Below, piece by piece: positions 52,502-59,764 of a stretch of DNA of 64,000 bases. The notes under the pieces were generated by a model that saw nothing but the letters and a program-made list of their open reading frames with translations, searched no databases and was not told the DNA's origin. Made by a program: the position numbers and the translations under genes. The number at the start of each line of letters is the position of its first letter. Position 1 is the first letter of the stretch. Location: positions 1 to 64,000 of the forward strand of contig CANQLJ010000002.1 in NCBI GenBank assembly GCA_947624685.1, read 5' to 3'. This DNA comes from Candidatus Gastranaerophilales bacterium (GTDB taxonomy: Bacteria > Cyanobacteriota > Vampirovibrionia > Gastranaerophilales > Gastranaerophilaceae).

Positions 52502-53233
52502 ATGAAAAAAATTAATTGCTTTATTTTAATAATTTTTGCGCTATTTTGTTTTGAATCCGTTGTTTTCGCTCAAGATGATTTTTTTGATGACGGTACAAAA
52601 TTTCAAAAGCCCAAAGAAGAAAATTTCTTTTCAAAAAAATTTGCCAAATTCAAAAAAAATAAAACCCAAAATGATGCTCCTAAAGGCTACTATGGGTCAT
52701 TACCCAATATTGAAGATGATTTTAAATATAAAAAACAAATTGACCCAAAATCAGGCGATAGGCAAATGGAATTATTAAATGACAATAATTTAAACGACGA
52801 AAACCTCAAAAAAGCGCCCTATGACGATGATTTGTTCTTGGATATTATAATTCAAAAAGAAGACAACGATTCAAAGTATCTTAAAGACCTTCAAAAAGTC
52901 AAATACGCTCTTGAAAATTTAAAAACCTGTATTGAAGAAGATGGCGATATTCAAAGGTTTAATGCCAATGTTAATGTCGTTGAATTGTATGTCAAAAACT
53001 TAAGCGAAAAATATAAAAACGAGCCTGAAAGCCAAAAAGAAAGCTTTATAAGTATATTAAACACTAATTATTATGCAAAAGTTTTGGGCAATTTAAAATA
53101 TGAAGCAAACTACTACAAAAGGCTTATTCCGACTAATCTTGGGCAATACAGCAGCCAAAATATATCTTTAGAAGAACAAAAGCTTTTGAATCGAATCAAT
53201 AAGGCTCTTTTTGAGATAAATAATGAAACTTAA
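52502..53233 (+). CDS. Secreted hypothetical protein, flagellar operon
   Basis: It has a signal peptide (MKKINCFILIIFALFCFES, cleavage near VFA-Q), an acidic, low-complexity middle, and a helical C-terminal half (LQKVKYALENLKTCIEED ... ISLEEQKLLNRINKALFE). It begins one base after the hook/rod gene's stop, so it shares that transcript. I do not recognise it; a periplasmic flagellar accessory role is possible. Confidence 0.7.
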   Translation: MKKINCFILIIFALFCFESVVFAQDDFFDDGTKFQKPKEENFFSKKFAKFKKNKTQNDAPKGYYGSLPNIEDDFKYKKQIDPKSGDRQMELLNDNNLNDENLKKAPYDDDLFLDIIIQKEDNDSKYLKDLQKVKYALENLKTCIEEDGDIQRFNANVNVVELYVKNLSEKYKNEPESQKESFISILNTNYYAKVLGNLKYEANYYKRLIPTNLGQYSSQNISLEEQKLLNRINKALFEINNET

Positions 53234-53236
53234 AAA

Positions 53237-53872
53237 CTATCTTGCCAGGCCGTTTGCGCCCATACCAAAGATGAAAATATCTTTGCCTTGGGTGTTTGGG
53301 CCATTTTTTCCGTTGACATCGATATAGACTTTGCCCCAGCATTTTTGTGTTTCAAAATTTCTCGTATTGGGGTTAAGATATGTCGGTGCGGGAGAATCCG
53401 TTGTTTCATTGGGAAGCCTGTATGACGGGCAATTAGCTATTGCGATATTTCCAAAACCAATGTAGACATCTCCAACCATTTTGGCGCCTTTGACGGATGC
53501 ATCGCTGCAGCTTGAATAATCACAGAAATTAATACCTTCTTTTTCAAATTTTAAATGTTTTGAAAATAGTGTTACAATGTCGCTTGCGGTTGCTTGGGCG
53601 GAGCCTGAAGCGTTATATGTCGTATATGTTGCTTGGCCTGTCACATATTCCATAAAAGCACCCGTCGGGACTTGAGTGTGTTCGGTGTCTTTTATTTCGG
53701 CGCTTGCTTGTTCAATTGCCGTGATTGTTTTTAGGGCATTAGCATGCATTGCCTTTTCGGTATAAGAATTATTGGACAACGCTTTAATTAATGCCATTGC
53801 AATGAAGCCTACAATCATTACGACAATTAAAATTTCAGCCAATGTGAAAGCTTTTTTGAACATTTTAAACAT
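53237..53872 (-). CDS. Type IV pilin-like / pseudopilin protein
   Basis: The N-terminus KKAFTLAEILIVVMIVGFIA is a prepilin leader with the hydrophobic helix and Glu at position five after the cleavage site (here A-FTLAE, with Ala rather than Gly before Phe). The globular part has Cys pairs (CDYSSC, and later single Cys residues) that may form disulfides. The ATG at 53872 is chosen because GGAG lies seven bases upstream. No pilus assembly genes are nearby. Confidence 0.82.
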   Translation of the reverse strand: MFKMFKKAFTLAEILIVVMIVGFIAMALIKALSNNSYTEKAMHANALKTITAIEQASAEIKDTEHTQVPTGAFMEYVTGQATYTTYNASGSAQATASDIVTLFSKHLKFEKEGINFCDYSSCSDASVKGAKMVGDVYIGFGNIAIANCPSYRLPNETTDSPAPTYLNPNTRNFETQKCWGKVYIDVNGKNGPNTQGKDIFIFGMGANGLAR

Positions 53873-53973
53873 ATTTTTTCTCCGTAAACTATTTTTATCA
53901 TACATAAACAAAAGAAAAATTTAAAGTTTTGTAAATTTTTTTTACATTTTAATTTAAAACATTAAAGAAATAT

Positions 53974-54030
53974 ATGGATACTGTCGAAAATATCGGGTAT
54001 AAGGTCGAACAAAAAGGTTATATGATATGA
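53974..54030 (+). CDS. Possible 18-codon leader ORF
   Basis: MDTVENIGYKVEQKGYMI ends with a TGA that overlaps the ATG of the next gene (ATGA). This would couple translation. The upstream ribosome site is weak (AAAGAAA). It may be a real small peptide, a leader, or chance. Confidence 0.3.
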   Translation: MDTVENIGYKVEQKGYMI

Positions 54031-54287
54031 GCGAAAATTACAGCTTAAACTCACAATTTGGCTTAAACGTGGCAAAAGGCGCCTTGGGTGCTTCTTCTAA
54101 AGCTGCAAAAAATGTCCAAAGCTCAAATAATTTTTTTGAATCAATTAAAAACTTAAGCGAAAAATATGAAAATGTTTTTAATGGCAACGTTGAAAAAGAA
54201 ATAAACATGTATTCGCGCCAAGCAATGATTGTGGCAATGGATTTAAACGCTGCCGAGACAAAACATAAATTTGATACAAATATTTAA
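54027..54287 (+). CDS. Small hypothetical protein, possibly flagellar
   Basis: An 86-aa protein without signal peptide; the C-terminal half is helical (EKEINMYSRQAMIVAMDLNA). I do not recognise it. AAGG lies near the start and the gene ends just before a strong terminator. Its position after the flagellar block is suggestive only. Confidence 0.6.
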   Translation: MSENYSLNSQFGLNVAKGALGASSKAAKNVQSSNNFFESIKNLSEKYENVFNGNVEKEINMYSRQAMIVAMDLNAAETKHKFDTNI

Positions 54288-54318
54288 TTTACCCCCCTTA
54301 ATCTTATATAAAATGTGT

Positions 54319-54345
54319 AAAGATAGGATAAAATCCTATCTTTTT
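54319..54345 (+). terminator. Terminator before xerC
   Basis: AAAGATAGGAT, loop AAA, ATCCTATCTTTTT: a perfect 11-bp stem with a T-tract. Confidence 0.9.
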
Positions 54346-54359
54346 GTTATAAAAAATTG

Positions 54360-54365
54360 TATAAT
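54360..54365 (+). promoter_or_regulatory. -10 box of xerC
   Basis: TATAAT lies ten bases before the xerC ATG at 54376, which implies a leader of only a few bases. Confidence 0.55.
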
Positions 54366-54375
54366 AAGCTCTGTA

Positions 54376-55275
54376 ATGGAAAACAAAGAATTTCTGCAGG
54401 ATTTTAAAATATACCTAAAAAGCGAAAAAAACTTTTCGTCCCACACGATAAGAGCCTATTGCGCCGATGTTTATACTTTTTTGTTGTGGATAGGGGATAG
54501 CGATTTTTTAAAAATCGAACCTGAAAAATTTAGCGAATACCTCTATTTTATCGGCCAAATTAACTATAAAAAAACAACAATTGCAAGAAAAATCGCTTCG
54601 ATTCGAGCATTCTATAAATTCCTTTTTCAAGAGGAATTAATCGAGTATAATCCTTTGGATAACGTTGCAATTCCAAAGCAGACAAAGACCTTGCCTAATT
54701 TTTTATATGAAGATGAAGTTGAAAATATTTTAAGAGGAATAAAAATAGATACACCCTCGGGCTTTAGAAACAGAATCATTCTTGAATTGCTCTGGGTCAC
54801 GGGCATGAGAATAACGGAATTGTCGTCATTAAATTATGAAAATCTTAACTTAGAGCAAAATGAAATTCGCGTGTTTGGTAAAGGCGCAAAAGAAAGAATA
54901 GTCTTGATTCCGGATAAAACTAAAGAGGGGCTTATAAATTATATTGAAAACGTATCCGATTTAATCCACAAAACCGACAAAACCCCAAAAAGCCCATTGT
55001 TTATTAACTATAACGGCTACAGATTACAGAATCAAAGCATAAGAAAAGCTCTAAAACAGTGTCTTTTAAACATTCATTTCCCAAAACACGTGACCCCCCA
55101 TGTGTTTAGGCATTCTTTTGCGACACGCCTTCTTGAAAACGGGGCGGATTTAAGAGTAGTGCAAGAGCTCTTGGGCCACTCCAGCATCAAAAACACTCAA
55201 ATATATACTCACGTTTCAATTCAAAGATTAAAAGACGTCTATAAAACCGCTCATCCGCACAGTGCTGGTTCTTAG
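54376..55275 (+). CDS. xerC: Tyrosine recombinase XerC-like
   Basis: Tyrosine recombinases of this size (about 299 aa) resolve chromosome dimers at dif. The N-terminal SAM-like domain (LKSEKNFSSHTIRAYCADVY) and the catalytic residues are present: Arg in TGMRITELSSL, HVFRHSFATRLL (HxxR), GHSSIKNTQIYTHV (His and Tyr). The ATG at 54376 is used instead of the longer frame, because the terminator and the promoter lie between. XerC versus XerD cannot be settled from one copy. No phage genes adjoin, so a housekeeping role is likely. Confidence 0.88.
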   Translation: MENKEFLQDFKIYLKSEKNFSSHTIRAYCADVYTFLLWIGDSDFLKIEPEKFSEYLYFIGQINYKKTTIARKIASIRAFYKFLFQEELIEYNPLDNVAIPKQTKTLPNFLYEDEVENILRGIKIDTPSGFRNRIILELLWVTGMRITELSSLNYENLNLEQNEIRVFGKGAKERIVLIPDKTKEGLINYIENVSDLIHKTDKTPKSPLFINYNGYRLQNQSIRKALKQCLLNIHFPKHVTPHVFRHSFATRLLENGADLRVVQELLGHSSIKNTQIYTHVSIQRLKDVYKTAHPHSAGS

Positions 55276-55283
55276 ACAAGCTC

Positions 55284-57116
55284 CTATATATTTGTTGCCA
55301 ATGATGGTGCAATGATTATGAATTTTCTGACAAGCTCTTTGTCCCATTGAACATTTGCGCCCATTTTTAATATTTCGCAAGCTTTATTAACTGATAACCC
55401 TTTCCTGTAGGGTCTATCCGATATAAGCGCATGGTAAGCGTCCGCAATAGCGACGATTCTTGCCGATAGCGGTATTTCATCTCCCTTTAAGCCATAGGGA
55501 TAGCCGGAGCCATCAATATGTTCATGGTGATATTTTACAATCGGGATAAGGTCATTAAGCGCTTTATTAGGTTTTAAAACCTTATCGGCCCCAATTAAAG
55601 GATGCTGTTTCATAATTTCCCATTCTTCGTCATTGAGCATTGTGGGTTTTCTTAAGACTTGTTCGGGGATGCCGATTTTTCCTATGTCATGTAAAAGCGC
55701 GCCCAATTTAATTCTTTCAACTTCGCTAGAAGGAAGATTTATCGCACGCGCTAACGCTTCAGAGTATCTTGAAACTGCGGCGGAGTGGCCTTTTGTGTAG
55801 GTGTCTTTAGCGTCAATTGTATTTACCAAAGAAGAAACAACATCAAGCAAATGTTCATTAGACAGTATTGTTTCGCTGTGGAATTGTTTTATTAATTCTT
55901 CTTCGATATTTAAAGCTATTGAAGAATGTTTTTTGCCTATTACTTGGGCAAAACATTTTAGCGCCTCATCGTCCCAGAAATTATAGTCGCTTGGTGAGAT
56001 GATTTTAGATACGCCCGAATCATTCCTTTTGCTTTTTGCGATATAGAGAGCTTGTTCGGCCAGAATTGTTAATTTTTCTTGTTTTGAAGCGCTGTTTGGA
56101 TAAATTGAAATGCCGCAGGAGAATTGCAATTGCCCTAAAGTGTCAAACATCGTGCATGAAAGAGCGTAGAGCAGAAATTCGCACAGGTATTTTGCGCTGT
56201 CTTCATTGGTGTTTGGCATAATGACGCCTATCTTGTCTCCGGCGTAGCGGCCCAAGATGTCTGTGTTTCTTTTGTTTTTCTTTAATTTTTGTGCAACTTC
56301 TTTAATTACGCTGTCGCCTTTAGCATGGCCCAATTCATTATTTATCATGCTGATATTTGCTATATCGATTATGCATAGTGCCAAAGAAGAATCCGGCGCG
56401 GTTTTTTGAATTTCGGAGTTTAATTCTTCCTGGAATTTTTTATAGTTGTATAAGCCTGTTAAAGCGTCTTTATCAGTGTTTTTATCGACAAGTTCGGATA
56501 GAATTTGGTTATTATAAAAAATTGCATAATAATTCGAAAATAGTTTATAAAGCTCCAAAAAATCGCTGTTGTCGTTGGGAAAAATCATCACCCCGAGGCA
56601 ATTATCAGCGTTAATCAGAGGGATTATGGTGCTTGGGGTTGATTGTATGTATCCGATTTTTAAAAAGTCGCAATTGGTCGATATTATTGCTTGTTTTGTT
56701 TTATAAGATTTTATAATATAGTTTTGTTCTTCGTTTAAAAATATCTTTGAACTATATGAAGCGCCCGATTTTTGCGTCAGTTTGATGTTTATATAATTTG
56801 CATTTTTGTTTAAAATCCCCAAAGCCAAAAAATTCAGATTCAAGGTTTGATAAAAATTATTGAAAATCGATCTAAAAAAGCTCAGATAGTCTTTTTCTTT
56901 GATTGCCAAAGAATTGAATACAGAAAGTATTTGATTATAGTCAATTATGGATGATTTATTTATCGAATTTGCCCAGCCGCCATAGAGCCTGTTGGCGGAG
57001 GTTCTTGTATTTAGAGGCATTATTTTTGAGTTGTCAATCGGATTGGAAATTTTTTGATTGACAGGCTCATTTTGGGTATTGTTGTCTGTTAGATTTTGCT
57101 TAATATTGTTATCCAC
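55284..57116 (-). CDS. GAF-like, degenerate GGDEF and HD-GYP signalling protein
   Basis: Residues about 60-200 resemble a GAF sensor. The GGDEF domain (about 215-370) has its active-site motif changed to AGDKI, so cyclase activity is unlikely, although an RxxD site (RNTD) five residues upstream remains and may bind c-di-GMP. The HD-GYP domain is intact: HDIGKIGIP (about 475) and HHEHIDGSGYP (about 535), so it is probably a c-di-GMP phosphodiesterase. No membrane segment is seen. The start appears to be GTG with poor ribosome signal. It may affect motility genes upstream. Confidence 0.9.
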   Translation of the reverse strand: MDNNIKQNLTDNNTQNEPVNQKISNPIDNSKIMPLNTRTSANRLYGGWANSINKSSIIDYNQILSVFNSLAIKEKDYLSFFRSIFNNFYQTLNLNFLALGILNKNANYINIKLTQKSGASYSSKIFLNEEQNYIIKSYKTKQAIISTNCDFLKIGYIQSTPSTIIPLINADNCLGVMIFPNDNSDFLELYKLFSNYYAIFYNNQILSELVDKNTDKDALTGLYNYKKFQEELNSEIQKTAPDSSLALCIIDIANISMINNELGHAKGDSVIKEVAQKLKKNKRNTDILGRYAGDKIGVIMPNTNEDSAKYLCEFLLYALSCTMFDTLGQLQFSCGISIYPNSASKQEKLTILAEQALYIAKSKRNDSGVSKIISPSDYNFWDDEALKCFAQVIGKKHSSIALNIEEELIKQFHSETILSNEHLLDVVSSLVNTIDAKDTYTKGHSAAVSRYSEALARAINLPSSEVERIKLGALLHDIGKIGIPEQVLRKPTMLNDEEWEIMKQHPLIGADKVLKPNKALNDLIPIVKYHHEHIDGSGYPYGLKGDEIPLSARIVAIADAYHALISDRPYRKGLSVNKACEILKMGANVQWDKELVRKFIIIAPSLATNI

Positions 57117-57223
57117 AATAAAAATTCTTTCTTTTTATAGATTAATTAAATGGGGTGAAAATAAAAAGTGCTATATTTTTTTATAATCATAACATTTCTT
57201 TACAAATTTTAGAATAGGTGATT

Positions 57224-59311
57224 TTATTTTTTTGTTGTTTTTATAGTTTTCATAAATTCTTCCATAGACACGGGCTTCAAAGCTTGTCTCATTGAATTTT
57301 CGTTCATTTTTGGCACTGCAGGTTTGTTTAAAATTGTGGTGTTGTCATTAGCTTTAGCGCTTGTATTTATAGTTGTCGCGGTTTTATCCTTAGCAGCGGG
57401 GACCGTGAGATTATTTTGTGCGGATAAAACTTTTTTTGCGCAAGAAGCTTCATCTTTGGATGATTTATCAACTTTTGTGTTTTGCGCTCTGTTAGCTTTA
57501 GACTTCTTATAAGCAAGCAATCCACCTAAAAGAACAATCAATGAAGCAAAAATTGTAATTTTTAAAGGTTTTGGCATTGTTTTAAAAATGCTTTTAATGC
57601 CATTATCTTCAACCATTCCTTCTTCTTTTAAGATATTATTAAAATGAAGGATTTTTTTATATAATTTAGGATATTTTTTATCGAGCCCTTTTGCTCTAAA
57701 GGCAATTAATGAAGCATCCATCGGGTTAAAGCCCAAGCCTTTTTGTAAAGACTGATGATATTGCTTTTTATAGTCAGCGGGGACTTTATAAGCATAGTTT
57801 TTATGCGGTTCTTTAAAAAGGTTGTATTCTTGCCTGTCAAACCTTTCTTCGCGCCCAAAAACATCCATATAAAACATATAGTTATTATGTGCGCTCATCG
57901 TATCGGCCCATTTTGCGCTTATAAATGTTTTTGGGTTTTCAAGTTCGCTTGGCGTCATTTTTGAAGTGTGGCTCAAAGCTGTTATATTATCTTTTTTGTG
58001 AGATACTTTTGAACCCGTGTCATCAGCAATATTATGGGCTATTTGAACTAAAGGCTGAGGGTCGTGATTAGCCGGGCCCAAGATAAATTCTTCTTTTGAC
58101 CAGCCTCTATCTAAATATGCATCGTTATATCCCCATTTATCGTGGTCGTTATGATGCATCCAGGTGCTTGAATAGATTTTGACTCTGTTTTGAAGGGGTT
58201 TAATCAATTTTCCGTCCGATTCAAAAGCGCGAAAGCTTTGTGCGTCTGCTTCCACTTCCCACAACAAATTATTTAAGTCAAAATCATCGCCCTTGACCTC
58301 TTTGACCCAAGATTCAATTTCTTCTAACAGCGACGAACCCAAGTCTTTTATGATTGTTTTTCCGTCTTTTGTGCTCATTTTGGGTTTAATATATTGCCAA
58401 CCGACGTCAAATCGTATCATATCGTATCTTTTTGCGCAAAGTTGAACTTTTTGTTTTAAAATCTTATAGCTATCGGAATTTTTGTCCAAAATAGTGTCAA
58501 AATCTAATGCCGGTATGTCCCAAGAAGCTTCTCCCATTTTCAGATTTTTGTTAAAAGCATTGGGATAAGCATTTATCTCGTCTCGTCTGAAGCGCAAAAG
58601 ACAATCGCCGCAAAGCTTCAAGCCTTTTTTGTTTAGTTTTTCTTTTGCAATTTTTAAATGACTGTCGGCTAAAAATTGTTTAAATTTAAAAAACTCTTGA
58701 TTTGTTTCATCATCCAATTTAATATCAAGCCAAAAAGCGTTTCTTTGGCAAAAATCATTGAATTGCTTTACTAAAGGATGGTTTTTGTCGAGCTTGAGAA
58801 ATCTTTGATAAGCAATATTTAAAATTTCATTTTGTTTTCCCAAATTTGATGCAACATTTTTAAAATTTGAAAGATAGTCTTTATATTCGCCACAGTTAGC
58901 TTTTGCGATTTGTTCAACTTCATCTTTCGTTAATAAATTTGCAAACTCATCGCTTGTAAGTAACTCCGGATTAATCTGTTGATTTCCCAAAGCAAAAGAA
59001 GTCCCATTGTAAGCGCAATAAAAATCGCCATGGCTTTTAATCTGTCCTTGGGGTAAATCTTGAACTACATTAAAATCAAGATAATCTCTCATATAATCAA
59101 TATATTCTTGAGCATAATCGGATGAAAGATGCCCGATACCCGAGTTATAAGAAGGACTTTGAGGAAGGGTGGTTGATGGCATTATAAAAACACTTTTTCC
59201 GTTTTGTCCAAGAGCTTCTTTAGCGCTTTTTAAGGTTTTTTTATAGCTTTTTAACTCACGTTTTGTGAGATTTCTTTGAAATGAAATTTTTTGCGCTTCA
59301 TTTATTTTCAC
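57224..59311 (-). CDS. GH77 (4-alpha-glucanotransferase)-like protein with C-terminal membrane anchor
   Basis: Several blocks resemble MalQ: PSTTLPQSPSYNSGIGHLSS and YLDFNVVQDLPQGQ near the N-terminus, YNGTSFALGNQQINPELL, then MIRFDVGWQYIK (RxD, possible nucleophile, about residue 300) and LLWEVEADAQ (possible acid/base Glu). The usual HDxxT motif appears as HTSKMT, so a catalytic Asp may be lost. A membrane segment (ITIFASLIVLLGGLLAY, about 605) and a polar tail follow, unlike cytoplasmic MalQ. The start is uncertain: GTG 59311 with GGGG upstream is preferred; the frame extends to a TTG at 59353. Near its N-terminus is KISFQRN. Confidence 0.65.
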   Translation of the reverse strand: MKINEAQKISFQRNLTKRELKSYKKTLKSAKEALGQNGKSVFIMPSTTLPQSPSYNSGIGHLSSDYAQEYIDYMRDYLDFNVVQDLPQGQIKSHGDFYCAYNGTSFALGNQQINPELLTSDEFANLLTKDEVEQIAKANCGEYKDYLSNFKNVASNLGKQNEILNIAYQRFLKLDKNHPLVKQFNDFCQRNAFWLDIKLDDETNQEFFKFKQFLADSHLKIAKEKLNKKGLKLCGDCLLRFRRDEINAYPNAFNKNLKMGEASWDIPALDFDTILDKNSDSYKILKQKVQLCAKRYDMIRFDVGWQYIKPKMSTKDGKTIIKDLGSSLLEEIESWVKEVKGDDFDLNNLLWEVEADAQSFRAFESDGKLIKPLQNRVKIYSSTWMHHNDHDKWGYNDAYLDRGWSKEEFILGPANHDPQPLVQIAHNIADDTGSKVSHKKDNITALSHTSKMTPSELENPKTFISAKWADTMSAHNNYMFYMDVFGREERFDRQEYNLFKEPHKNYAYKVPADYKKQYHQSLQKGLGFNPMDASLIAFRAKGLDKKYPKLYKKILHFNNILKEEGMVEDNGIKSIFKTMPKPLKITIFASLIVLLGGLLAYKKSKANRAQNTKVDKSSKDEASCAKKVLSAQNNLTVPAAKDKTATTINTSAKANDNTTILNKPAVPKMNENSMRQALKPVSMEEFMKTIKTTKK

Positions 59312-59393
59312 GTTCACCCCAACACAACTTCTCCATTTTTTATAAAACACCAAAATATTTTTATTTGCGCTTAAAAACGAATTTTTTATAAAA

Positions 59394-59675
59394 TTATTTT
59401 ACTATTTTTATTATTTTATTGGACGATTTTTCGCCGGAAAAAATTGAAATTTTGGATTTTGAAATATCAAAAGTTTTGCTTAAAAATTCTATTATTGCTT
59501 TGTTTGCTTTTCCTTCGAGCGCTCTTTTTGTTGTTTTAACTTTGATAAAATCGTCTTTAAAATCAATCAAATCAACTTTAGAATTTGCAATGACTTTTAT
59601 TTGAAATCTAAATTCTTCGTTTTTTTCTAATTCTAAAATAAGACTTTGTTTTAATTCTTCCAAATTTTTGTACAT
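59394..59675 (-). CDS. DUF167 (YggU) family protein
   Basis: This small protein has the DUF167 pattern: FRFQIKVIANSKVDLI, FIKVKTTKRALEGKANKAII and EFLSKTFDISKSKISIFSG. Length 93 aa is normal. Function is unknown in the family. A TATAAT lies ten bases before the ATG. Confidence 0.88.
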   Translation of the reverse strand: MYKNLEELKQSLILELEKNEEFRFQIKVIANSKVDLIDFKDDFIKVKTTKRALEGKANKAIIEFLSKTFDISKSKISIFSGEKSSNKIIKIVK

Positions 59676-59764
59676 AATTCATTCTATTATATTTAAAATA
59701 CAACATTTAATATATCCCAAAAATGAGATAAGTTGTATAATGTTGTAAATATAATTGGTGAATT

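Noticed and set aside
54271..54375. Longer xerC beginning at 54271
   Set aside because: The extension covers a strong terminator and the xerC -10 box, and starts inside the preceding gene.
54376..55275. Prophage or integron integrase
   Set aside because: Size and sequence fit housekeeping XerC/D, and there are no phage genes, att repeats or cassette arrays beside it.
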